A stretch of DNA of 64,000 nucleotides from Lentzea sp. NBRC 105346 (GCF_030269605.1 NZ_BSTQ01000023.1:1-64000), one strand, 5' to 3'. Shown: positions 47,095 to 56,750, counted from the stretch's first letter. The notes: generated by a model from the letters alone, not told the origin. A program made the numbers and translations.

Positions 47095-47874
47095 GTGGCT
47101 GAGTTCGTGAGGCTCGAGGTCGAGGACGGGATCGGCACGATCCGCCTGGATCGCCCCCCGATGAACGCCCTGAACCGCCAGGTGCAGACCGAGCTCGCGG
47201 CCGCCGCCAAGGAGGCGACCGACCGTGCCGACGTGTACGCGGTGATCGTCTACGGCGGCGAGAAGGTGTTCGCGGCCGGCGCCGACGTCAAGGAGTTCGC
47301 GACCATCTCGCACGCCGAGATGACCTTGCGGGCCAAGGGACTCAGCGACGCGCTGGGTGCCCTCGCGAACGTGCCGAAGCCGACGGTCGCGGCCATCACC
47401 GGCTACGCGCTGGGCGGCGGGTTCGAGGTCGCGCTCGGCTGTGACCGGCGGATCGCGGGCGACAACGCCAAGCTGGGCCAGCCCGAGATGCTGCTGGGCC
47501 TGATCCCGGGCGGTGGCGGCACGCAGCGGCTCGCCCGGCTGATCGGCCCGTCGAAGACCAAGGACCTGATCTACACCGGCCGGTTCGTCACCGCCGAGGA
47601 AGCCCTCAAGATCGGCATGATCGACGAGGTCGTGGCGCCGGACGACGTGTATGAGGCCGCGAAGCGGTGGGCCAAGCAGTTCGTCAACGGCCCGGTGCTC
47701 GCGCTGGCCGCCGCCAAGGCCGCCATCGACGGCGGGCTGGACACGGACCTCGAGAGCGGTCTGAAGCTGGAGAGTCACCTGTTCGCGATGCTCTTCGCCA
47801 CCGAGGACAAGAAGTCCGGTGTCGAGTCGTTCATCGCCAACGGTCCCGGAAAGGCCAAGTTCAGTGGCAACTGA
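47095..47874 (+). CDS. enoyl-CoA hydratase/isomerase (crotonase family)
   Basis: 259 residues. Oxyanion-hole segments VFAAGADVKEF and ITGYALGGGFEVALGCD, and the catalytic-loop segment KLGQPEMLLGLIPGGGGTQRLARLIG, match enoyl-CoA hydratases of fatty-acid beta-oxidation. One catalytic Glu lies in GQPEM; the second expected position is occupied by Gly in the GGGGTQ loop, as in many hydratases. GTG start at 47095 with GAGGAGGA six bases upstream. It overlaps the following methyltransferase by 11 bases. Confidence 0.88.
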   Translation: MAEFVRLEVEDGIGTIRLDRPPMNALNRQVQTELAAAAKEATDRADVYAVIVYGGEKVFAAGADVKEFATISHAEMTLRAKGLSDALGALANVPKPTVAAITGYALGGGFEVALGCDRRIAGDNAKLGQPEMLLGLIPGGGGTQRLARLIGPSKTKDLIYTGRFVTAEEALKIGMIDEVVAPDDVYEAAKRWAKQFVNGPVLALAAAKAAIDGGLDTDLESGLKLESHLFAMLFATEDKKSGVESFIANGPGKAKFSGN

Positions 47875-48829
47875 CCCCGCACCTCACCCGCACGCCAGCG
47901 CCGAGGAAGTCGAAGCGGCGTACAAGGACCCCAAGCTCGCCAACGTGCTGTACCACGACTGGGAAGCCGGCACGTACGACGAGAAGTGGTCGATCTCCTA
48001 CGACGACCGCTGCATCACGTACGCGGTGGACCGCTTCAAGGCCGTCGCGGGCGACACCGGCCCGTACGAGCACGCGCTGGAACTGGGCTGCGGCACGGGT
48101 TTCTTCCTGCTGAACCTGATGCAGGGTGACGTGATCAAGAAGGGCAGCGTCACCGACCTCTCGCCCGGCATGGTCGAGGTCGCACTGCGCAACGCCCAGC
48201 ACCTCGGCCTGGACGTCGACGGCCGGGTCGCGGACGCCGAGCGGATCCCGTACGACGACAACACCTTCGACCTCGTCGTCGGGCACGCCGTGCTGCACCA
48301 CATCCCGGACGTCGAGGCGGCGATGCGCGAGGTGCAGCGGGTGCTCAAGCCGGGCGGCAAGTTCGTGTTCGCGGGCGACCCGACGAACATCGGCAACTTC
48401 TACGCGCGCAAGCTCGGCCAGGCGACCTGGTGGCTGACCACCAACGTCACCAAGGCCATCCCGGCGCTCAACGACTGGCGCCGCCCGCAGGAGGAGCTCG
48501 ACGAGTCGTCCCGCGCCGCCGCGCTGGAGGCCGTCGTCGACCTGCACACGTTCGATCCGGGTGACCTGGAGAAGACGGCCCGCAGGGCGGGCGCGGTCGA
48601 GGTCAGGGCCGTCACCGACGAGCTCACCGCCGCGCTGTTCGGCTGGCCGGTGCGCACGTTCGAGGCCGCGGTGCCGCGCGAGAAGCTCGGCTTCAGCTGG
48701 GCGATGTTCGCCTACCGCACGTGGCAGAACCTGTCCTGGGTGGACCAGAACGTGTTCGCCAAGGTGCTGCCGCGCGAGGTCTTCTACAACGTCTCGGTGA
48801 CGGGCAAGAAGCCTGCCAAGAGGGACTAA
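47864..48829 (+). CDS. class I SAM-dependent methyltransferase
   Basis: 321 residues. Motif I LELGCGTGFFLLNLMQG, motif II-like VADAERIPYDDNTFDLVVG, then HAVLHHIPDVEAAMREVQRVL and LKPGGKFVFAGDP. This is a UbiE/Methyltransf_11-type core with a long C-terminal extension (about 210-321, ending in the PREVFYNVSVTGKK strand). The GTG at 47864 lies inside the hydratase gene, 11 bases before its stop, so the pair is coupled. Acceptor substrate unknown; lipid-related context is suggested by the hydratase only. Confidence 0.82.
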   Translation: MATDPAPHPHASAEEVEAAYKDPKLANVLYHDWEAGTYDEKWSISYDDRCITYAVDRFKAVAGDTGPYEHALELGCGTGFFLLNLMQGDVIKKGSVTDLSPGMVEVALRNAQHLGLDVDGRVADAERIPYDDNTFDLVVGHAVLHHIPDVEAAMREVQRVLKPGGKFVFAGDPTNIGNFYARKLGQATWWLTTNVTKAIPALNDWRRPQEELDESSRAAALEAVVDLHTFDPGDLEKTARRAGAVEVRAVTDELTAALFGWPVRTFEAAVPREKLGFSWAMFAYRTWQNLSWVDQNVFAKVLPREVFYNVSVTGKKPAKRD

Positions 48830-48835
48830 CACAGC

Positions 48836-50005
48836 GTGGGCTACAGCTTCACTTTGGACGACGTGGCGTACCTGCGCTCCGAAGCCGGGTGCGCCGCGTT
48901 GTCCGAGGTCGCCGCGCTGCCGCTGACCCCGCGGACGCGGCTGCACGACATCGAACGGGCGCGGAAGATCACCGACCGGTTCGCCGCGGTCGTCGAGACC
49001 GTGCTGCTGCGCCGCAAAGCCGAGTCCAAAGTGGACAGCGCGGGCGACTGGCTGTTCACCGACGACGCCCTCCAGCAGGCGACGGCGACGCCGGTGGCGA
49101 AACACCGCGCGCGACGGTTCGCCGGACGCGACGTGCACGACGTGACGTGCTCGATCGGCGCGGACCTGAAACAGCTCGGCGAGGTCGCGAACCGCTGCAT
49201 CGGTTCGGACCTCGATCCCGTCCGATTGGCCATGGCGCGCAACAACTGTGATCTGCCGCTGGTGCGGGCGGACGCACTGCGGCCGGTCACGAGGGGCACG
49301 GCCGTCACGGCGGACCCCGCGCGCCGCGACTCGGCGGGCCGCCGCACGTGGCACCCAGCGGACTTCGTGCCGCCGTTGGACGAACTGGCTGACACGTATC
49401 AGAACTCCGATCTCGCGGTGAAGTGCGCGCCGGGCATCGACTTCGCCGTCGCGCCCTGGGCGGACGAGATCGAGCTCGTGTCGCTCGACGGGCAGGTCCG
49501 CGAGGCGTGCCTGTGGACGAGAGGCCTTGCGACACAAGGGGTTTCGCGCCGCGCGACCGTCTTGCACGGACAGCGCGAGTGGACGATCACCGACGCCGAA
49601 CCGGACGACTGCCCGGTGCGCGAGCCCGGTCAGTGGATCATCGACCCGGACGGTGCGGTCGTGCGCGCGGGCCTAGTACGGCACTACGCGGCGCGCCACG
49701 GGCTGTGGCAGCTCGACGAACGCATCGCCTATCTCACCGGCGACGCGCCGCCGCCGGGCATCCGCGCCTTCAAGGTCGTCGAGCACGGCCACTACGCGGA
49801 GAAGGCTCTGCGCGCGCTGCTGCGGAAGCACGACGTCGGCCGCCTCGAGATTCTGGTGCGTGGGCTCGACGTCGACCCCAACACGCTGCGCAAACGTCTC
49901 AAGCTCGCCGGCTCGGACGAAGCGACCGTGGTGCTGACCCGCATCGGACACCGGCCAACCGCCTTCCTGTGCGAAGCCGTACGAGTGCATGAGAGCGCTC
50001 TCTGA
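48836..50005 (+). CDS. methyltransferase-like protein with THUMP-like C-terminal domain
   Basis: 389 residues, the actinobacterial THUMP-like SAM-methyltransferase family. N-terminal helical region (1-90), Rossmann core with VHDVTCSIGADLKQLGEVA and IGSDLDPVRLAMARNN, and a catalytic-type region with VTADPARR. A C-terminal THUMP-like/PUA-like section (AEKALRALLRKHDVGRLEIL, LARLxL-type repeats) ends the protein. The SAM loop has C-S-I-G where many have D-x-G-x-G. It is probably an RNA- or small-molecule-directed enzyme (inference). GTG start six bases after the preceding stop. Confidence 0.78.
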   Translation: MGYSFTLDDVAYLRSEAGCAALSEVAALPLTPRTRLHDIERARKITDRFAAVVETVLLRRKAESKVDSAGDWLFTDDALQQATATPVAKHRARRFAGRDVHDVTCSIGADLKQLGEVANRCIGSDLDPVRLAMARNNCDLPLVRADALRPVTRGTAVTADPARRDSAGRRTWHPADFVPPLDELADTYQNSDLAVKCAPGIDFAVAPWADEIELVSLDGQVREACLWTRGLATQGVSRRATVLHGQREWTITDAEPDDCPVREPGQWIIDPDGAVVRAGLVRHYAARHGLWQLDERIAYLTGDAPPPGIRAFKVVEHGHYAEKALRALLRKHDVGRLEILVRGLDVDPNTLRKRLKLAGSDEATVVLTRIGHRPTAFLCEAVRVHESAL

Positions 50006-50099
50006 CCCCGGAATACTACGTAGTGGATACGCGCTGGCACCAGGCGTAATCTTCGAGCCAGCCCCCAGTGCCGCCGCCTCGCTGTGAGCAAGAGGCGCC

Positions 50100-50927
50100 A
50101 TGCCCAAATGCATGCGGTCAACGAGGATCGCAGTGCTGTGTTGGGACCGTTTGACGGGCGACGCGATCGCCAGCTGGCTCGACGCGTTGCCCGGCTGGCT
50201 CGTCGTGGGCTCGACCGTCACCGTCGACGACCTGATCCTGCTGTGCCGTCTGCGTCCACCGGATGTCGCGCTGTGCCAGCTCGAACCGGTCGAGGTCGGC
50301 CTGCCGCGGTTGCTCAGCCGCAAGCTCCCCGAGCTGCACGTGATCGCGCTGAGCCCGGCGTCGCGCGACGAGGACGTGGTGCGGCTGCGCGAAGCCGGTG
50401 CGCACCAGGTGGTCTGTCTGCGCGGTGGCCTGGCTTCGTTGCGCGGCGCGCTGGACCGCGCGTGGTGCGGGCGGGCGCCCCGGTCGGCTTCCGGCGCCCT
50501 GACCGATCGCGAACTGGAGGTGCTGGCACTGGTGTGCGCGGGCCTCACCGCGTCGCAACTCGGCGAAACACTGCGGCTCAGCCCGCACACGGTCGTCAAC
50601 TACAAGCGCCGGATCTTCGGCAAGCTGGGCGTGCAGAGCCGCGCGCAGGCCGCCGCCGAGGTCGCGCGGCTCGGGCTGGTGCGGCCGAACGGCCGGGTCG
50701 TGGGAGCGCGGACAAGCCCGGACGGACTACCGGAACTGACGCATCGCGACGCGGACATCCTCGAATCCATCGCTCGCGGCGACTCCGTCCGGCAGACCGC
50801 GCAAGCGCTTGGTATAGCGGTGAAAACGGTTGAGGCCGAACAAAGACAGCTCTTCTTCAAGCTGCGCGTGCACAATCGCGCGCAGGCGCTGGCCGAGGCG
50901 CGTCGGCTCGGACTCGTGGACACCTAA
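50100..50927 (+). CDS. regulator with receiver-like domain and two LuxR HTH domains
   Basis: 275 residues. A receiver-like domain (8-122) has RPPDVALCQLEP where response regulators carry the phospho-Asp, so it is probably not phosphorylated. It is followed by two complete LuxR/GerE helix-turn-helix domains. HTH1 spans 134-193 (LTDRELEVLALVCAGLTASQ, SPHTVVNYKRRIFGKLGVQS) and HTH2 213-272 (LTHRDADILESIARGD, AVKTVEAEQRQLFFKLRVHN). A 20-residue linker joins them. Two binding modules in one chain suggest recognition of paired or long operators as a monomer or dimer. ATG start after AAGAGG. Targets are unknown; the neighbouring peroxidase gene lies 68 bases downstream. Confidence 0.8.
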   Translation: MPKCMRSTRIAVLCWDRLTGDAIASWLDALPGWLVVGSTVTVDDLILLCRLRPPDVALCQLEPVEVGLPRLLSRKLPELHVIALSPASRDEDVVRLREAGAHQVVCLRGGLASLRGALDRAWCGRAPRSASGALTDRELEVLALVCAGLTASQLGETLRLSPHTVVNYKRRIFGKLGVQSRAQAAAEVARLGLVRPNGRVVGARTSPDGLPELTHRDADILESIARGDSVRQTAQALGIAVKTVEAEQRQLFFKLRVHNRAQALAEARRLGLVDT

Positions 50928-50995
50928 GAGTTTCGTGTCCCCCTAGGACTTCTTCGTCCGTGCCGGACCGGTCATTGGTCTGAACAATCCCGGCC

Positions 50996-52513
50996 ATGGG
51001 ACATCTGAATAGGAGGAATTTCCTGGGCGGCGTCGGCGCTGGTGCCATCGCGCTGCACGCCACTCCAGCCGTAGCGGATCCGCCGGCCGCTCCGACCTCG
51101 CCGCGGTTCTTCGGCCGGATGTTCAAGCTCGCCCCGTTCGCCGACAACACCCCGCGCGTGCAGGAGGCACTGCGGGCGATGGGCGCGCCGGGTGGGCTGC
51201 TGGACGCGAAGGATCCGTTGCACGAAGGGCCGATCCGGCTCATCACCAACCCCGAACTGAGCCCGAACAACCGGGACAACCCGTTCCACACCGCGGGCAC
51301 GACGTTCCTCGGCCAGTTCATCGACCACGACTTCACGTTCGACATGCACTCGAAGCTGGCCGTGCCCGCCACGCCCGAGCAGTCGCCGAACACGAGAAAC
51401 CCCACCCTGTCACTGGATTCCGTGTACGGCGCCGGCCCCATCGGAAGTCCGCAGCTGTACGAAACGAGCGACCGCGCCAAGTTGCGCGTGGAGAGCGGCG
51501 GCGCGTTCGAGGACGTGCCGCGCCGGTCCGACGGCGTCGCGATCATCGCCGATCCGCGCAACGATGAGAACATGATCATCTCGGGGCTGCAGGCCGCGTT
51601 CATCAAGTTCCACAACAACGTCGTGGACCGGCTGCGGTCGCAGGCCGTGCCGAACGACCGCGTGTTCGCCGAGGCGCAACGGCTCGTCGTGTGGCACTAC
51701 CAGTGGATCGTGCGGCACGAGTTCATGCCGCAGGTGGTCGGCCACGGCATCACCGAGGACATCTTCGCCAACGGCCGGAGGTTCTTCAAACCCCGGCCAG
51801 GACAGCACTTCATGCCCGTCGAGTTCCAGGGCGCGTGCTACCGGTTCGGGCACAGCATGGTGCGTCCCTCCTACCGGGCGAACCTCAAGGGCGATGCGAA
51901 CGGCCAGCCGTTCTTCGGGTTCATCTTCGACCCGGCGGGCGAGGGCCAGGCCGACCCGGTCGACCTGCGCGGCGGACGGAGGGCGCGCAGGCGGTTCATC
52001 GGGTGGCAGACGTTCTTCGACTTCGGCGACGGCCAGGTGAAGCCGAACAAGCGGATCGACACGAAGATCTCCACGCCGCTGTTCAAGCTGCCGCTCGGCG
52101 CGATCGCGGACGGCAGCCCGCCGACCGCGTTGCCGCAGCGGAACCTGTTGCGGCACTTGACGTGGTCGCTGCCGTCGGGTCAGTCGATCGCCAAGGCGAT
52201 GGGGATTCCCGTGCTCACCGCGGACATCTTCCCCGAGCTGAAGCAGTTCGGCGTCGGCCTCGACGCCAGCACTCCGCTTTGGTACTACACGTTGAAGGAA
52301 GCCGAGTTCCTCGGCGACGGCATCTCGCTGGCCGGCATGGGCGCCCGGCTGGTCGGTGAGGTCTTCGCCGGCATGCTGCAGCTGGACCCTGACTCGTACC
52401 TCTCCCAGAACCCGAACTGGAAACCGACCCTGCCCAGCCGCACCCCCGGCACCTTCAAGATGGTCGACCTCCTCACGTTCGCCAAGGTCGACCCCACCAG
52501 CCGCGGCCAGTAA
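50996..52513 (+). CDS. Tat-exported heme peroxidase (animal-type family)
   Basis: 505 residues. The N-terminus HLNRRNFLGGVGAGAIAL is a twin-arginine signal, with cleavage after AVA near residue 27. The mature protein has the distal-His motif FLGQFIDHDFTFD, the RSDGVAIIADPRNDENMI segment and the proximal-His segment CYRFGHSMVRPSYRAN. These are the diagnostic order for the peroxidase-cyclooxygenase (animal heme peroxidase) superfamily. Substrate is unknown; bacterial members are often secreted defence or halide-oxidising enzymes. A palindrome lies three bases past its stop, between it and the convergent mannosidase. Confidence 0.88.
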   Translation: MGHLNRRNFLGGVGAGAIALHATPAVADPPAAPTSPRFFGRMFKLAPFADNTPRVQEALRAMGAPGGLLDAKDPLHEGPIRLITNPELSPNNRDNPFHTAGTTFLGQFIDHDFTFDMHSKLAVPATPEQSPNTRNPTLSLDSVYGAGPIGSPQLYETSDRAKLRVESGGAFEDVPRRSDGVAIIADPRNDENMIISGLQAAFIKFHNNVVDRLRSQAVPNDRVFAEAQRLVVWHYQWIVRHEFMPQVVGHGITEDIFANGRRFFKPRPGQHFMPVEFQGACYRFGHSMVRPSYRANLKGDANGQPFFGFIFDPAGEGQADPVDLRGGRRARRRFIGWQTFFDFGDGQVKPNKRIDTKISTPLFKLPLGAIADGSPPTALPQRNLLRHLTWSLPSGQSIAKAMGIPVLTADIFPELKQFGVGLDASTPLWYYTLKEAEFLGDGISLAGMGARLVGEVFAGMLQLDPDSYLSQNPNWKPTLPSRTPGTFKMVDLLTFAKVDPTSRGQ

Positions 52514-52515
52514 GA

Positions 52516-52566
52516 CCGTTAAGGCCACCTTCACTGCGTTGAGCGCAGTGAAGGTGGCCTTAACGG
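52516..52566. repeat. GGCCACC palindrome, copy 5 (TGCG loop type)
   Basis: A perfect 23-bp stem (52516-52538 with 52544-52566), loop TTGAG; the left arm starts CCGTTAAGGCCACCTTCAC then TGCG. It lies between the convergent peroxidase and GH92 genes, 3 and 10 bases from their stops, and is a likely bidirectional terminator. Confidence 0.85.
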
Positions 52567-52575
52567 CACACCGTG

Positions 52576-55500
52576 CTAGGCGGTGGCTACCGCGAAGACG
52601 TGCAGGTCCTCGTCGGTGGGCAGCGTGATGCTCTTGAGCTGCTTGCCGTCGGGGACGACGAACGTCTTCGTGGCGAAGATGTGCGTCGCCACCTTCTCGT
52701 TGCCGCCGCCGGACTCGTTGCGGTACGGCGTGTTCGCGATGATCACGTTGCCGTACGACGGGGCCTGCCCGCCGCCGCCGAGCGTCCAGTCGCTGAACCC
52801 GATGTCGACGGTCGCCGTGGTGCCGTCGGTGAACGTCACCGTGGCCGTCTTCGTGCGGGCACCGTTCGTGGCCGCACCGATGAACGACAGCTTCGTGCCG
52901 GTCAGGGCGAGCACCTGACCGTTGGCGGTCGCGTTGTCGGGCCGGCCCGCGGGCGAGTTCGGCCACGCGAACGACAGGCCGTCCACCGTCGACGTCTCAC
53001 CCGGCTTCAGGCCGGCCGCGGCGAGCGCCTGCTTCGAGTAGCTGTAGCCGCCGCCGTCGAAGTCCGCGTCACCGGTCTCGTCGTCGGAGATGCCGACGTT
53101 GTTGACCGCCGCGAGGAGGCTGCCCACGGGAGCGACCTTGACGACCCACGGGATCACGACGGGCTTCGCGCCCTCGACGTTCACCGTCACGGTCACCGGG
53201 TAGAAGCCCTGTGCCGTCCCGGCGGACGCGGTGATCGTGATGTCCGACGGCACCGGCCCGGTCGCCGGGCTGAACGTCAGCGCCTCCGGCCCGGAGATCG
53301 TGTACGTGGCCTTCGGGTCACCGTCGTACAGCTTGGTCTTCGTGATCTTCGCGGTCAGCGACGACCCCGGCGCGACCGACGGGCTGTTCGGCTGCACCTC
53401 CAGGAAGTACGGCTGGTCGTGCTTGATCGGCTGCTCGCCCTCGCGGAACGACGGCGGCGCGTCCGACGCCCCCGCGCCCCACGACTTGTTCGGCGTGGTC
53501 CCGAGCGCGAAGTCCAGCCTGCCGCCGTTCTCCACAAAGGACTCCGGCAGCCAGGTCTTCGTCGTGGCGCGGCCGTTGACCTTCAACGACTGCACGTACT
53601 TCGCGTTCGCCGACGCCTGCGGCGCGTTGATGACGATGTCCTTGCCGCGCCCGCGGTTGACCTTCACCGACGTGAACAGCGGGCTGCCGACCACCAGCTC
53701 GGCGCGCGCGGGCACCTGCGGGTACAGGCCGATCGCGGCGAACACGAACCACGACGACATGGCGCCGAGGTCGTCGTTGCCGGGGATGCCGCCGGACTGC
53801 GTGTTCCACAACGTGTTGACGACCTCGCGCACGGTCTCCTGCGCCTTGTACGGCTGGCCGGTGTAGTTGTAGATCCACGGCACGTTCAGCGACGGCTCGT
53901 TGTCCAGTTCGGACTTCTCGCCGCCCTTCTTCGACAACGCCCAGCTGCCGTCGGCGTTGTGGAAGAAGTCGTCCAGCCGCTTGTTCACCCGTTCCGGGCC
54001 GCCCATCTCCGCGACGAGCCCGGCGATGTTGTGCGGCACCATCCAGGTGTACTGCGCGCTGCTGCCCTCGACGAACCCGTTACCGGTGCCGGGCGTGAAG
54101 TTCGGCGCCCACGTGCCGTCGGCGTTGCGGTTGCGGATGTAGCCACCCGTCGAGTGCGCGACCGGGTCGTAGTTGTTCTGCCACCACTGGGCCCGCTCCT
54201 GGAACTCCTTGGCGGTCCTGCGATCGCCGGTCCGTGCGGCGAGCTGGCTGATCGCGAAGTCGGCGCCGGACATCTCCAGCGTCTCCGCCGCGCCGCCCCA
54301 CGCGTTGGAGATCGACGGCATGTAGTGCAGCTTCAGGTACTTGTCGAGCGACGGCCGCTGCCCGACGGACATGACCGCCCAGCCGTCCTTGCTGAGGTCG
54401 AGCTTGGTCGGGTTCTTGGCCGCCTTCACCAGTGACTGCAACGAGGTCCGCACGTCGAACCGGTCGCCGCCGAACGCGAGGATGCCCGCAAGCGATTGCG
54501 TGGACGGGTCGCCGTTCATCACGTGCGTGGTGCCGCTGTTGTGCGTCCAGCGGTCCCACACGCCCTCGTTCTGCTCGGCCTGGTTCAGCAGCGACTGCGC
54601 GATGTCCGAGCCGATCTCCGGTTCGAGCAGCGTCACGAGCTGCAGCTGCGAGCGGTACACGTCCCAGCCGGAGAACGTGCCGTACTGCGCCTTCTGCCGA
54701 TACCTGTTGATCCGGTGGACCTTGCCGTCCATGCCCCAGTACTGGCCGTTGACGTCGCTGAACAGGTTCGGGTGCAGCAACGCGTGGTACAGCGCGGTGT
54801 AGAACTTGGTGCGCTCGTCATCGGAGCCGCCGCCGACCTCGATGCGCCTGAGCTGCTTCTGCCACGCGATGTAGGCGTTGTCGCGCAGGTCCTCGAACGC
54901 CTTGCCGGTGTTCTCCGCCTTGAGATTGGCTTTGGCGTTCTCCTGGCTCACATAGGAGATGCCGACCCGCATCCCGACCTTTGAGCCGGGCGCGAAGCCG
55001 AGGTACGCGCCGGATCCCTTGCCCAGCACGGGCCAGCCGTTGGTGCCGTAGGTCGTGCCGCCCTTCGACGACGTGCCACCGGGGGTGACAACGTTGTCCT
55101 CGTACGTGCCGACCTCGGTGAACGGCTGGTCGAACTCCGCCACGAAGTGCAGCGTGTAGTAGGACTTGCGGCCGACCTGGTTGATGTAGCCGCAGAAGTT
55201 GCCGGCGGTGACGCTGCCGCTCACGGTGCGGTTCGCCTGGTCGATCGTCGTCTGCGCGTCGCTCGACCCGACCTGCGACTTGGACGTGTTGATCAGCACG
55301 GTGGCCGGCTTGTCCGCGGGGAACGTGAACCTGCCCGCACCGGTGCGTTCGGTGGCGGTGAGCTCGACTTGGGCGCCGGACTTGAGCTTCACGTCGTAAC
55401 GGCCGGGCTTGCCGACCTCGTCGGCGTGGGCGAAGTCGCTGGCGTAGACCTCGTCCTTCGCGTCGGTGGTCGGCGACGTGGTGACCGTGCCGACGTGCGG

Positions 55501-55836
55501 GAAGATCGGGATGTCGCCGGATCCGCCCGCACAGCCCGTGCCGGACATGTGCGTGAGGCTGAAGCCCCTCGTGCGGGTGGCGTCGTACCGATACCCGCCG
55601 GGTGCCGCGGCGCGCAGGGTGTTGCCGCGGGTGCCTTCGGGGCTGAACGAGAACATGCCGAACGGCAGGACCGCGCCGGGGAAGACGTTGCCCAGGTTCG
55701 TGGTCCCGATGAACGGGTTGACGTGTGCCGCGGGATCCGGCACCACCTGGACCTGCGGTTGCGCCATGGCAGGGACCGCGCCGCTCAACGCGAGCGCGGC
55801 TGTCACAGTTGTGATCAGGACGCTTCTTCGCTGCAT
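52576..55836 (-). CDS. secreted GH92 alpha-mannosidase
   Basis: 1086 residues with a signal peptide (1-25, cleavage after AMA). GH92 core: VNPFIGTTNLGNVFPGAVLP, GFSLTHMSGTGCAGGSGDIP, ISNAWGGAAETLEMSGADF and the catalytic region GIPGNDDLGAMSSWFVFAAI. These enzymes are calcium-dependent exo-alpha-mannosidases acting by inversion. About 300 C-terminal residues form extra beta modules: an NPCBM-associated/Ig-like stretch (about 790-900) and a final NPCBM-like or galactose-binding-like domain (YSYSKQALAAAGLKPGETST). It probably trims mannans or glycoproteins outside the cell. Confidence 0.92.
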   Translation of the reverse strand: MQRRSVLITTVTAALALSGAVPAMAQPQVQVVPDPAAHVNPFIGTTNLGNVFPGAVLPFGMFSFSPEGTRGNTLRAAAPGGYRYDATRTRGFSLTHMSGTGCAGGSGDIPIFPHVGTVTTSPTTDAKDEVYASDFAHADEVGKPGRYDVKLKSGAQVELTATERTGAGRFTFPADKPATVLINTSKSQVGSSDAQTTIDQANRTVSGSVTAGNFCGYINQVGRKSYYTLHFVAEFDQPFTEVGTYEDNVVTPGGTSSKGGTTYGTNGWPVLGKGSGAYLGFAPGSKVGMRVGISYVSQENAKANLKAENTGKAFEDLRDNAYIAWQKQLRRIEVGGGSDDERTKFYTALYHALLHPNLFSDVNGQYWGMDGKVHRINRYRQKAQYGTFSGWDVYRSQLQLVTLLEPEIGSDIAQSLLNQAEQNEGVWDRWTHNSGTTHVMNGDPSTQSLAGILAFGGDRFDVRTSLQSLVKAAKNPTKLDLSKDGWAVMSVGQRPSLDKYLKLHYMPSISNAWGGAAETLEMSGADFAISQLAARTGDRRTAKEFQERAQWWQNNYDPVAHSTGGYIRNRNADGTWAPNFTPGTGNGFVEGSSAQYTWMVPHNIAGLVAEMGGPERVNKRLDDFFHNADGSWALSKKGGEKSELDNEPSLNVPWIYNYTGQPYKAQETVREVVNTLWNTQSGGIPGNDDLGAMSSWFVFAAIGLYPQVPARAELVVGSPLFTSVKVNRGRGKDIVINAPQASANAKYVQSLKVNGRATTKTWLPESFVENGGRLDFALGTTPNKSWGAGASDAPPSFREGEQPIKHDQPYFLEVQPNSPSVAPGSSLTAKITKTKLYDGDPKATYTISGPEALTFSPATGPVPSDITITASAGTAQGFYPVTVTVNVEGAKPVVIPWVVKVAPVGSLLAAVNNVGISDDETGDADFDGGGYSYSKQALAAAGLKPGETSTVDGLSFAWPNSPAGRPDNATANGQVLALTGTKLSFIGAATNGARTKTATVTFTDGTTATVDIGFSDWTLGGGGQAPSYGNVIIANTPYRNESGGGNEKVATHIFATKTFVVPDGKQLKSITLPTDEDLHVFAVATA

Positions 55837-55893
55837 GGCGCGGACCCTACTTAGCGTCGCCGCCCAACCCCAGACCGTGAGTCGATCCTGTCG

Positions 55894-56733
55894 TCAACCG
55901 GACAACCGCTTTCCGAGAAGCGCCTTCAAAGCTTCCCAATCCGTGGACTCCGCGACCTCCACCTGGTGTTTCCCGTCGACCAGGGCACCCGTGTCCTCGA
56001 CGTCGAGCAGGTGCGTTCGCGTGGTGAGCGTGCCCGGCCAGATCGCCTCGGCGACGGCCACCGCGTCGTGGATCAGGATTCCGTCCTGGCCTGTGCGGCC
56101 GTGCAGATGCCGCCGGTATTGGGGTGTGAACGAGTTCAGCACCGGGTCGAGCGTGTCCAGCCACGGGCCGTCGGCCAGGCACTGCCGGGTGAGGTTGATC
56201 GGCACGACCAGCGGGTTGGTTCGGAGGACCCGGCTCGCGGATTGTGGGTCGCTCCAGAAGTTGAACTCCGCCGTCTCTGTGACGTTGCCCTGGCCGATGC
56301 CGCCGCCCATGACGATCAGCCGCTTGATGTGGGTGCCGGTGTCGAGGAGGCGGGCGATGTTGGTCAGTGGGCCGATGGCCGCGACCGTGGCGTCCGGGTA
56401 TTCCTTCAGCTTGGTTTTCAGGAAGGTCACGGCATCGCGTTCGTCCAGCTCATCGTGCTCGGGCAACGTGTGCGCCAGGCCCGACAGGCCGTCCTCGCCG
56501 TGTACCTCCCTGGCGTCCCGTGCCGGTCCGGCCGCGCCCTTGGCCACCGGGACGTCGGTGCGGCCCAGGTGGGCGAGCAGGCGCTGGGCGTTGCGGGTCG
56601 TCTGCTCGACGTCGACGTTGCCGAACACCGTGGTGACGCCGATCAGGTCGACCTCGGGGGAGCGGGCGGCCAGGGCCAGCGCGAAGGCGTCGTCCACGCC
56701 GGGGTCGGTGTCGATGAGAAGCGGAATCGCCAT
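55894..56733 (-). CDS. nucleoside hydrolase (inosine-uridine preferring type)
   Basis: 279 residues. Calcium-binding N-terminus PLLIDTDPGVDDAFALALA, then GVTTVFGNVDVEQTTRNA, KRLIVMGGGIGQGNVT, AEFNFWSDPQSA and GILIHDAVAVAEAIWP. This full set of active-site motifs identifies a ribonucleoside hydrolase that splits nucleosides to base and ribose. The ATG at 56733 starts the conserved N-terminus and has no evident ribosome site. The divergent acyltransferase begins only 17 bases away. Confidence 0.92.
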   Translation of the reverse strand: MAIPLLIDTDPGVDDAFALALAARSPEVDLIGVTTVFGNVDVEQTTRNAQRLLAHLGRTDVPVAKGAAGPARDAREVHGEDGLSGLAHTLPEHDELDERDAVTFLKTKLKEYPDATVAAIGPLTNIARLLDTGTHIKRLIVMGGGIGQGNVTETAEFNFWSDPQSASRVLRTNPLVVPINLTRQCLADGPWLDTLDPVLNSFTPQYRRHLHGRTGQDGILIHDAVAVAEAIWPGTLTTRTHLLDVEDTGALVDGKHQVEVAESTDWEALKALLGKRLSG

Positions 56734-56750
56734 GAAGTTAGGGTGCCCGC

